DNA from: CAZVCJ01 sp964625745
Lineage (GTDB): Bacteria > Chloroflexota > Anaerolineae > VGOG01
Assembly: GCA_964625745.1 (NCBI GenBank)
Contig: CAZVCJ010000253.1
Span: 1 to 5,032, forward strand
Length of the DNA stretch: 5,032 nucleotides
Direction of reading: 5' to 3'
Part shown: piece by piece, positions 1-5,032 of the stretch
How positions within the stretch are numbered: position 1 is the first letter of the stretch
Layout of the letters: each line of letters starts with the position of its first letter
Made by a program: the position numbers and the translations under genes
The notes under the pieces: model-generated
The model's input: the letters and a program-made list of their open reading frames with translations, nothing else
What the model was told of the DNA's origin: nothing
The model's database searches: none

Positions 1-5
1 CGATA

Positions 6-33
6 ATCATACCTTTTTTGCCCAAAATGTCAA
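6..33 (-). promoter_or_regulatory. Sigma-70-type promoter firing leftward out of the window
   Basis: Read on the minus strand, a perfect -35 box TTGACA (33 down to 28) is followed after 16 bases by TATGAT (11 down to 6), which matches five of six -10 bases. The spacer contains a run of six A. It lies beyond the end of the helicase gene and points away from it, so it would drive a gene to the left of position 1 that cannot be seen here. This suggests that the next minus-strand gene is transcribed separately from the helicase. The call rests on sequence only; no transcript evidence is available. Confidence 0.55.
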
Positions 34-38
34 CCGAA

Positions 39-114
39 GAACAGGATCGGCAGGATTAACGGATCAGGCAGCTTGGTTTAAGAAGTAATCTGTAAATCCT
101 GCAAATCCGTGTTC
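39..114. repeat. Imperfect intergenic inverted repeat with GGAT/ATCC period of about 9 bases
   Basis: The left arm (39-64) and right arm (88-114) are imperfect reverse complements, both bounded by GAACA / TGTTC, with a 23-base spacer. Within the left arm GGAT recurs at 44, 53 and 61. In the right arm ATCC recurs at 96 and 105. The right arm ends directly against the helicase stop codon (115-117 on the minus strand), so the helicase transcript would fold here. No T-run follows on the minus strand, so it is not a classical intrinsic terminator, though it could protect the 3' end or slow transcription. The pattern resembles GGATT-rich intergenic repeats dispersed through many bacterial genomes; that identity is from memory and was not searched. 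Confidence 0.6.
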
Positions 115-2394
115 TCACTTCAACAACTCCCTCAAAATCACCACCGCCGCCTCTTTATCCAAAGGCTCGTTGTTGTTGCCGCACTTGGGGCTCTGGACGC
201 AGGAAGGGCAGCCGTCTTCGCAAGGGCACTCCTCGATGGCCGACAGGGTGGCCCGCCAAAGCTCCTCCAGGATGTCGAACCCTTTCTCGGCGATGCCCAC
301 CCCGCCGGGGAAGGCGTCGTAGATGAAGACCTGGGGACGGCCGGTATCGGGGTGGTTGGGAGTGGAGAGGCCGCCGATGTCCATCCGGTCGCACATAGCG
401 AACAGAGGCAATATCCCGATGGCGGCGTGCTCCAGGGCGTGTAGGCCGCCGTGGAAGTGCAGCCCCCGGTCCGGCAGGCGGCGAGCCAGTTCCGGCGGCA
501 TGTCAAACCAGAGGGCCTTGGTCTCGAAAGACTGCGGCGGCAAGTCCAGGTATTCCACGCTCAACACGGTCTCGCTGAACTGCTGCTTGCGAGCATACCC
601 AATGACCTGCTGGGTAACCCGCACCTGGCCGAAGAAGGCGGCGGTTGTGGGAAACTGCTTATGTTTGAACGATCGCACGATGCTCACGTCGTTGAGCTCG
701 CGGGGCTGGGTGTAGTAGTCCACGTCCACCGGTCGCAGGTAGGCCATCCGTGCCTGCAGGTCCAGATCAGTGACCAGGTAAGATTCCCCCTGGTGCAGAT
801 AGATGGCGCCAGGATGGACACGATATGGAGCCGAGGAGCCTTCGATCTCCTCCAGGGTCTGGCATGCCCGCGATTCATCCAGGAGGGCGAAGCGGGAGCC
901 CGAGATGGAGCGCAGGTTCACCTCCTGGGCCGGGTAGCTCCAGCCGACGTTGTACCAGCGCTCGCCCCGGTAGTCCAGAATGCCCTTGCGCTCCAGACCG
1001 ATCATCGCCTCCACGAAGCCGGAGCCGAAAAGGAACTCGTCGTCGTTGGTGAGGGGCAGCTCGTGGGCCGCGCAGGGGAGGTGCTTCTCCAGGATGTAGA
1101 CGTTGTCGGGAGCGGTGAGGGCGTGCTCGTGGCCCCGTCCAAAGAGGGCCTCAGGATGTCGCATGAAATACTGATCCAGGGGGCTGTCCAGGCCGATGAG
1201 CACCGACAGGGACTCGCGCACGCCCCGCCCGGCCCGCCCGGCCTGCTGCCAGGTGCTGGCGATGGTGCCGGGGTAGCCCACCAGCACGGTGGCGTCCAGG
1301 CTGCCCACGTCCACCCCCAGCTCCAGCGCGCTGGTGGCCGTAACCCCCAGCAACTGGCCGCCGAAGAGCTCGCGCTCGATCTGGCGCCGCTCCTCCGGGA
1401 GGTATCCCGCCCGGTAGGACTTGATCAGCGGGACCAGATCGGGCTCCTTTTCCTTCAGAATCCCGCGAGCGTAGCGGAGGATGAGCTCAGCCACCTTGCG
1501 GGCTTTGGTGAAGGTGATGTTGCGCACCCCCTGGCGAGCCATCTCCACGAACAGGTCGGTGGCCTCGGAGTTGGCACTGCGACGGGTGGTCCTGGCCCGG
1601 TCGAGGAAGGGCGGATTCCAGAGGACGAAGTCCTTGGCCCCGCTGGGGGAGCCATCGTCGTCCACCACCAGGGCGGAGACACCGACCAGACGCTCAACGT
1701 GCTCGCCAGGGTTGGCAATGGTCGCTGAACAGCAGATGAACTGTGGCTGCGCGTCGTAGAACTCGCAAACGCGGCGCAGCCGTCGCAGGACGCAGGCTAC
1801 CTGGGAGCCGAACACTCCCCGGTAGACGTGAGCCTCGTCAAGGACCACGTACTTGAGGTTGGCGAAGAAGTGGGCCCAAAGGGTGTGGTTGGGGAGGATG
1901 CCCAGGTGTAGCATGTCGGGGTTGGTGAGGATGATGGCGGCCTCCTTGCGCCGGCGAGAGCGCGTTGACTGAGGTGTGTCGCCATCGTAGGTGCCGAACT
2001 TCACCTCCCGCAGGTCGGGCTGCGTCAGTTCCCGTAAAGAGCGGAGTTGGTCCTGAGCCAGGGCCTTGGTGGGAAAGAGATAGAGAGCGCGAGACCGCCA
2101 ATCGCCGATGATGGCCTCCAGAACAGGCACGTTGTAGCAAAGGGTCTTGCCGCTGGCTGTGGAAGTAGCCACCACCACGTTCTGGCCAGCCCGGGCGGCG
2201 TTGATGGCCTGGGCCTGGTGGGTGTAGAGCTTCTCCGCCCCCACTCGCTTGAGGGCATCTCGCAAGGGAGGAGGCAGTGGCCTATCCAACCGCCCGTAGC
2301 GTGCCTGCCTGGGAGGGATGTGCTGCGTGTGAGCGATCTGGCCCTTGTAGAATCGCTGTCGCTTGAGGTGCTTGATGAAATCTCTGACTCTCAT
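115..2394 (-). CDS. mrfA: DEAH-box DNA helicase with DUF1998/zinc-binding C-terminus (MrfA/YprA type)
   Basis: An intact 759-residue protein. It carries a Q-motif-like LYTHQAQAI (56-64), Walker A STASGKT (78-84), motif Ia FPTKALAQDQ (107-116), motif Ib TNPDMLH (157-163), DEAH (186-189), SAT (223-225), motif IV-like ITFTKAR (293-299), motif V SALELGVDVG (355-364) and motif VI QQAGRAGR (383-390). These form two RecA domains over about 50-410. The C-terminal DUF1998 region has a cysteine cluster at 723, 725, 729, 732 and 738 followed by GNNNEPLDK, the zinc-binding MZB signature. Bacillus subtilis MrfA, about 750 residues, is a 3'-5' helicase that repairs mitomycin-type damage with the exonuclease MrfB; Hrq1 is a fungal relative. 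The role here is inferred from that family. No mrfB is adjacent within the window. The frame is open for 19 more codons upstream, but that start would fall inside the 2439-2472 palindrome; the ATG at 2394 gives the family length and follows a -10 box. The protein should be cytoplasmic, with no signal peptide or membrane segment. Confidence 0.93.
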   Translation of the reverse strand: MRVRDFIKHLKRQRFYKGQIAHTQHIPPRQARYGRLDRPLPPPLRDALKRVGAEKLYTHQAQAINAARAGQNVVVATSTASGKTLCYNVPVLEAIIGDWRSRALYLFPTKALAQDQLRSLRELTQPDLREVKFGTYDGDTPQSTRSRRRKEAAIILTNPDMLHLGILPNHTLWAHFFANLKYVVLDEAHVYRGVFGSQVACVLRRLRRVCEFYDAQPQFICCSATIANPGEHVERLVGVSALVVDDDGSPSGAKDFVLWNPPFLDRARTTRRSANSEATDLFVEMARQGVRNITFTKARKVAELILRYARGILKEKEPDLVPLIKSYRAGYLPEERRQIERELFGGQLLGVTATSALELGVDVGSLDATVLVGYPGTIASTWQQAGRAGRGVRESLSVLIGLDSPLDQYFMRHPEALFGRGHEHALTAPDNVYILEKHLPCAAHELPLTNDDEFLFGSGFVEAMIGLERKGILDYRGERWYNVGWSYPAQEVNLRSISGSRFALLDESRACQTLEEIEGSSAPYRVHPGAIYLHQGESYLVTDLDLQARMAYLRPVDVDYYTQPRELNDVSIVRSFKHKQFPTTAAFFGQVRVTQQVIGYARKQQFSETVLSVEYLDLPPQSFETKALWFDMPPELARRLPDRGLHFHGGLHALEHAAIGILPLFAMCDRMDIGGLSTPNHPDTGRPQVFIYDAFPGGVGIAEKGFDILEELWRATLSAIEECPCEDGCPSCVQSPKCGNNNEPLDKEAAVVILRELLK

Positions 2395-2400
2395 GGGTGT

Positions 2401-2409
2401 ATTGTACCA
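2401..2409 (-). promoter_or_regulatory. Extended -10 promoter of the helicase gene, probably leaderless
   Basis: On the minus strand TGG-TACAAT (2409 down to 2401) is an extended -10 element with five of six -10 bases. Six bases separate it from the ATG at 2394, so a start site seven bases past the -10 box would be the A of the start codon itself. No Shine-Dalgarno sequence precedes this ATG, which agrees with a leaderless mRNA. The -35 region is weak (TCGCTT at 17-base spacing), as is common for extended -10 promoters. The same TGGTA..AT pattern occurs in the divergent peptidase promoter. Confidence 0.5.
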
Positions 2410-2438
2410 CGAAAGGCTGGAAAAAGCGACTGAGCAAA

Positions 2439-2472
2439 AGGTGCAACGCACTTCGAAAAGTGCGTTGCACCT
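2439..2472. repeat. Perfect 34-bp palindrome in the divergent intergenic region
   Basis: The left arm AGGTGCAACGCACTT (2439-2453) and its exact reverse complement (2458-2472) flank the four bases CGAA, giving a perfect 15-bp stem. Each arm contains a smaller palindrome: GTGC-AAC-GCAC at 2441-2451 and GTGC-GTT-GCAC at 2460-2470. It lies upstream of both divergent promoters: 22 bases from the pepF -35 box and about 30 bases from the helicase -10 box. It could be a dispersed REP-like element, a site for a dimeric or tetrameric regulator acting on both genes, or both. It should not be in either mRNA if the predicted start sites are right, so an RNA terminator role is unlikely. Confidence 0.75.
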
Positions 2473-2493
2473 GGTCTTTGAGGATAAATAGAT

Positions 2494-2522
2494 TTGACGC
2501 GACTCGGCTTATGTGGTATCAT
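2494..2522 (+). promoter_or_regulatory. Sigma-70-type promoter of pepF
   Basis: TTGACG (2494-2499) and TATCAT (2517-2522) are separated by the optimal 17 bases, and TGG precedes the -10 box, making it an extended -10. The predicted transcription start is near 2529, leaving a leader of about 25 bases that includes the Shine-Dalgarno sequence. It is divergent from the helicase promoter and the two do not overlap. Confidence 0.65.
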
Positions 2523-2543
2523 CAGTCAACATTACACTGATGA
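2519..2543. promoter_or_regulatory. Operator-like inverted repeat over the pepF -10 and start site
   Basis: TCATCAGT (2519-2526) and its exact reverse complement ACTGATGA (2536-2543) flank nine bases. The left half overlaps the -10 box and the right half overlaps the first bases of the Shine-Dalgarno region. Because the predicted start of transcription (about 2529) is inside the loop, the mRNA would lack the left arm, so the symmetry makes more sense as a DNA site for a dimeric repressor than as an RNA hairpin. No regulator gene is visible nearby. An 8-bp symmetric site could also be chance. Confidence 0.35.
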
Positions 2544-2547
2544 GGAG
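2542..2547 (+). promoter_or_regulatory. Ribosome binding site of pepF
   Basis: GAGGAG ends six bases before the ATG at 2554, an ideal spacing. It decides the start of the peptidase gene: the same frame is open 20 codons further upstream to a TTG at 2494, but that TTG is part of the -35 box and would not be transcribed. Confidence 0.85.
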
Positions 2548-2553
2548 ATAGCC

Positions 2554-4236
2554 ATGCCCTATTCAGACATCAATCCCCTTGATTGGAGCACCGTGCAACC
2601 GCATGTGGATGCGCTTCTGGCCACCGAGCTTAGTCGCGACAATGCGGAGTCGTGGCTTCAGCGGTGGAGTGATTTGACCGCCATCCTCAGCGAATGCCGC
2701 TCGCAGATCCACCGCGAGGTTTCGGAAAACACGGCCGACGAGGAAGCCGAGAAGCGCTTCCTCCTGTTCGTCGAACAGATCATGCCCCAGGCCAGGATAG
2801 CGGCCCAGACCCTCAAGAACAAGCTGCTCGCTTTCGAGGACTACACGCCCCAGGCCGATACGGTTATGATGATGAAGCGCTTTCGCACCGAGGCAAGTAT
2901 CTTCCGCGAAGAAAACGTGCCGCTCCAGAGCGAGCTGACGAAGCTCGGGAACGAGTACGAGAAGCTTGTCGGTGGGATGACCATCGAATGGGAGGGCAAA
3001 CAGGAGACAATGCCGCAGGCGCGGCTCCACCTGCGCGACAAGGATCGCGCTACCCGGGAAAAGGCATGGCGACTGGAGATGGCGCGCTTCGGCGAAGAGC
3101 GAGACAGGCTGAACGAACTGTACCTCCAGATGCTACTGCTGCGCCGCCAGGTGGCGAAGAATGCGGATTTCGACAACTACCGCGACCATCGGTGGAAGGA
3201 GTTCGCCCGCTTCGACTACACGCCCGACGACTGCTTCACCTTCCATGACGCCATCGAGCACCAGGTCGTGCCACGAGTGGCGAAGTTGTATGCGGAGCGG
3301 GCCGAAAAGCTGGGCCTCGACACGCTGCGCCCCTGGGACACCGAGGTGGATCTCCACGGCGAGCCGCTGCGCCCCTTCGAGGATGCGGCAGAGCTGGAAG
3401 AGGGCAGCTATCGCATATTCCAGCGAGTGGATCCGGTGCTGGCCGAGTATTTCGCCGCCATGCGTGACGGCTTCCTCGACCTGGCCTCCCGCCCCAACAA
3501 AGCTCCCGGTGGTTTTTGCAGCTCTTTTCCCGTCCGTCGCAAGCCCTACATCTTCATGAACGCCGTCGGCACTCATCGCGACGTAAGCACACTTTTGCAC
3601 GAAGGGGGCCACGCCTTCCACTTCATGGAATCGTCGCAGCAGCCGCTCATCTGGAACTACGGCGGCCCGATGGAGTTCAATGAAGTAGCCTCGATGGCCA
3701 TGGAACTGCTCAGCGCACCCTACCTTGAAAAGAGCGAAGGCGGCTTCTACGAAGAGGCCAGCACCCGCCGCGCCTACGCCGAACAATTGCAGGGTATCGT
3801 CCGCTTCCTCCCCTACATGGCTGCGGTGGATGCCTTTCAGCACTGGGTGTACGCGGATGCGCCGCAGGACGTCGCGGCCGCCGACCTCGACGCGAAGTGG
3901 AGTGAACTGTGGGATCGCTTCATGGTGGGCATTGATTATAGCAGCCTGCAGGCGGAAAAGGAGACTGGCTGGCACCGCAAGCAGCACATCTTTTCCGTCC
4001 CCTTCTACTACGTCGAGTACGGCCTGGCCCAACTGGGCGCGCTGCAAGTGTGGCGCAACGCACTGACCGACCAGCCCCAGGCCGTGGCCGACTACCGCAC
4101 AGCCCTGGCCCTCGGCGATACCAGGCCGCTTCCCAAGCTGTTCAGCGCGGCAGGCGCAACCTTCGCCTTTGACGGCGAAACCGTCGGCGATCTGATGACC
4201 CTCGTCTTCGAAAAGCTGGCAGAACTGGAAGCGTGA
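2554..4236 (+). CDS. pepF: M3-family zinc oligoendopeptidase (PepF type)
   Basis: A 560-residue metallopeptidase that should cleave short peptides in the cytoplasm; there is no signal peptide or membrane segment. The catalytic HEGGH motif is at residues 349-353: His349 and His353 bind zinc and Glu350 is the catalytic base. Glu377 in MEFNEVAS, 28 residues after the first His, is the expected third zinc ligand. Near the C-terminus, WHRKQHIFSVPFYYVEYG (473-490) supplies the His and Tyr residues (His478, Tyr485, Tyr486, Tyr489) that in M3 enzymes contact substrate and the transition state. The N-terminal half is mostly charged alpha-helix, as expected of the M3 fold that encloses a deep substrate channel. 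The length is normal for the family (about 560-600). The gene is single, with its own promoter and ribosome site, and is divergent from the helicase. The exact subfamily (PepF against a generic M3B oligoendopeptidase) and the substrates cannot be fixed from sequence. Confidence 0.93.
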   Translation: MPYSDINPLDWSTVQPHVDALLATELSRDNAESWLQRWSDLTAILSECRSQIHREVSENTADEEAEKRFLLFVEQIMPQARIAAQTLKNKLLAFEDYTPQADTVMMMKRFRTEASIFREENVPLQSELTKLGNEYEKLVGGMTIEWEGKQETMPQARLHLRDKDRATREKAWRLEMARFGEERDRLNELYLQMLLLRRQVAKNADFDNYRDHRWKEFARFDYTPDDCFTFHDAIEHQVVPRVAKLYAERAEKLGLDTLRPWDTEVDLHGEPLRPFEDAAELEEGSYRIFQRVDPVLAEYFAAMRDGFLDLASRPNKAPGGFCSSFPVRRKPYIFMNAVGTHRDVSTLLHEGGHAFHFMESSQQPLIWNYGGPMEFNEVASMAMELLSAPYLEKSEGGFYEEASTRRAYAEQLQGIVRFLPYMAAVDAFQHWVYADAPQDVAAADLDAKWSELWDRFMVGIDYSSLQAEKETGWHRKQHIFSVPFYYVEYGLAQLGALQVWRNALTDQPQAVADYRTALALGDTRPLPKLFSAAGATFAFDGETVGDLMTLVFEKLAELEA

Positions 4237-4250
4237 TCTGCTCTCACGCT
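4230..4250 (+). terminator. Small hairpin overlapping the pepF stop codon
   Basis: AGCGTGA (4230-4236), which includes the TGA stop codon, pairs exactly with TCACGCT (4244-4250) around a 7-base loop. No T-run follows, so it is at best a weak or Rho-assisted 3' end signal, or an mRNA-stabilising hairpin. A 7-bp stem can arise by chance. Confidence 0.25.
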
Positions 4251-4317
4251 CCATCCTCCGCTGAGTAAGTAGGTCTAATGAGATAAGGCTCTTTGGGATT
4301 TCGCGGGGCCACGGTGT

Positions 4318-4377
4318 CGGAGTCCCCAACTTGTTGGGGGGATGGGCGCGACTACCCTCAACAAGTTGAGGACTCCG
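4318..4377. repeat. Large nested palindrome between pepF and hom (REP/BIME-like)
   Basis: Positions 4318-4340 pair with 4355-4377 as a 23-bp stem with one mismatch (C4326/A4369) and one G-T pair (4337/4358) around a 14-base loop. Each arm also folds alone: CCCCAA-CTTG-TTGGGG (4324-4339) and CCTCAA-CAAG-TTGAGG (4356-4371). Two self-complementary units in opposite orientation is the layout of REP pairs (BIMEs). It sits about 80 bases past the pepF stop and about 60 bases before hom. With no T-run after it, it is not a classical terminator, but so strong a fold could end or process the pepF transcript. The rest of the gap (4251-4317 and 4378-4422) shows no gene and no convincing hom promoter. 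Confidence 0.75.
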
Positions 4378-4422
4378 GCTCGCTATTTACGCCAACTCCC
4401 AGAGACCCAATGCGATGAGATG

Positions 4423-4434
4423 AAAGGAGAGGAG
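4423..4434 (+). promoter_or_regulatory. Double Shine-Dalgarno of hom
   Basis: AAAGGAG (4423-4429) is followed directly by a second GGAG (4431-4434). The second ends five bases before the ATG at 4440 and is best placed; the first lies 10 bases away. This fixes the homoserine dehydrogenase start and suggests efficient translation. Confidence 0.8.
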
Positions 4435-4439
4435 AGAGC

Positions 4440-5032
4440 ATGGCGATTAAACAAGTCAAATTGGTGTTGATCGGGGTAGGTAACATCGGACGGCGTTTCC
4501 TGGAGATACTCGCTTGCAAACGGGACGCCCTGCGCGCCCGATATGGCCTGGAGTTGGTTTTGGTTGGAGTGGCGGACACCTCCGGTGCGGCGCTGGCTGC
4601 CGAGGGGCTCGATCCGCTGCAGGTGATCCAGCTCAAGCAGGAGGGCCAGGGGGTGGCCGCCTATCCACTGCTCGGCAGGCCCGGCGTGGGAGCTTTGGAG
4701 TTGATCCAGCAGGCTCAGGCTGATGTCCTGCTGGAGGCCTCGCCCACCAACCTGCGGGATGGACAGCCGGGGCTGGGCTGTATGGAGGAGGCGTTGCGGC
4801 GGGGGATGCACGTGGTGACATCCAACAAGGGGCCTTTGGTTCTGGCTTATTCCCGGCTGACTAAACTGGCAATGGAGAAAGGAGTCAGGCTGGCCTTCAG
4901 CGCTGCGGTGGCGGGGGGGCTGCCCACGGTCAACATCGGGCGGAGAGACCTGGCCGGGTCGGACATCCTGCGGCTGGAGGGCATCCTGAACCTGACCACC
5001 AACTACATCCTGACCCAGATGGCGGAGAAGGG
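4440..5032 (+). CDS. hom: Homoserine dehydrogenase, N-terminal part (cut by window edge)
   Basis: The frame stays open from the ATG at 4440 to the window end, giving 197 residues of a protein normally about 340-430 long. It catalyses NAD(P)H-dependent reduction of aspartate semialdehyde to homoserine, the branch to threonine, methionine and isoleucine. The Rossmann fold starts at once with GVGNIGRRF (12-20). ADVLLEASPTN (94-104) and HVVTSNKGPL (124-133) follow, the latter with Lys130 at the position of the conserved catalytic Lys of the NK motif. The start of the catalytic domain is AAVAGGLPTVN (155-165) and GILNLTTNYIL (181-191). No aspartokinase domain precedes it, so it is the monofunctional form; whether a C-terminal ACT domain follows cannot be seen. 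Leu185 replaces the Gly usual in the NGTTNYIL motif, while Thr186 and Asn188 are kept. A homoserine-dehydrogenase-like paralogue cannot be excluded without the rest of the gene. Confidence 0.9.
   Translation, partial: MAIKQVKLVLIGVGNIGRRFLEILACKRDALRARYGLELVLVGVADTSGAALAAEGLDPLQVIQLKQEGQGVAAYPLLGRPGVGALELIQQAQADVLLEASPTNLRDGQPGLGCMEEALRRGMHVVTSNKGPLVLAYSRLTKLAMEKGVRLAFSAAVAGGLPTVNIGRRDLAGSDILRLEGILNLTTNYILTQMAEK

Noticed and set aside
39..114. Intrinsic terminator for the helicase gene
   Set aside because: The inverted repeat is imperfect and no T-run follows in the minus direction; kept as a repeat with a possible 3'-end role.
451..1728. Plus-strand open frame of 425 codons opposite the helicase gene
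   Set aside because: It is fully antisense to the conserved helicase motifs, has no ribosome site or recognisable domain, and is the stop-poor shadow expected of GC-rich coding DNA.
2395..2451. 19-codon N-terminal extension of the helicase to an ATG at 2451
   Set aside because: That start falls inside the 34-bp palindrome, lacks a ribosome site, would need a transcript starting upstream of the predicted -10 box, and adds residues not resembling the helicase family.
2494..2553. 20-codon N-terminal extension of the peptidase to a TTG at 2494
   Set aside because: The TTG is part of the -35 box and precedes the predicted transcription start; the ATG at 2554 has an ideal Shine-Dalgarno.
3133..4329. 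Minus-strand open frame of 398 codons opposite pepF
   Set aside because: It lies almost entirely antisense to the peptidase gene including its zinc site, starts near the large palindrome, and its translation shows no family signature; treated as a shadow.
4383..4811. Minus-strand open frame of 142 codons opposite the start of hom
   Set aside because: Antisense to the Rossmann fold of homoserine dehydrogenase, with low-complexity Gln/Leu/Pro-rich translation; the plus strand is clearly the coding one.
1..5032. CRISPR array, tRNA or mobile element
   Set aside because: No regularly spaced direct repeats beyond the short GGAT pattern at 44-64, no cloverleaf-like sequence and no transposase or integrase motifs were seen on either strand.

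Overview
The window looks like ordinary chromosomal DNA from a fairly GC-rich bacterium with housekeeping genes. Three real genes account for about 89% of it. The gene set (a stand-alone MrfA/DUF1998 helicase, a single-domain M3 oligoendopeptidase and a homoserine dehydrogenase without an aspartokinase domain), together with many palindromic intergenic repeats, would fit a Chloroflexota (Anaerolineae-like) genome. That placement is inference from style only; no marker gene is present. I see no tRNA, rRNA, CRISPR array, transposase, integrase or phage gene.

Layout. Positions 1-114 are intergenic: a near-consensus sigma-70 promoter firing leftward out of the window, then an imperfect inverted repeat that abuts the helicase stop codon. 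Positions 115-2394 (minus strand) encode an intact 759-residue DEAH-box helicase of the MrfA/YprA type with a C-terminal zinc-cysteine cluster. Positions 2395-2553 form a divergent promoter region: a likely leaderless extended -10 promoter for the helicase, a perfect 34-bp palindrome, a good promoter for the peptidase with an operator-like inverted repeat over its -10, and a clear Shine-Dalgarno. Positions 2554-4236 (plus) encode a 560-residue M3-family oligoendopeptidase (PepF type) with an HEGGH zinc site. Positions 4237-4439 are intergenic and hold a small hairpin over the pepF stop and a large nested palindrome. Positions 4440-5032 (plus) encode the N-terminal 197 residues of homoserine dehydrogenase, cut by the window edge.

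The three genes serve different processes: repair of DNA damage, turnover of cytoplasmic peptides, and threonine/methionine/isoleucine biosynthesis. Each appears to have its own expression signals, so they are neighbours rather than one pathway. No new multi-gene system is visible. The most notable material is between the genes: all three gaps carry a different palindromic element. In two of them each arm of the large palindrome is itself a small palindrome, and in one the two small hairpins differ by a compensating base-pair change.
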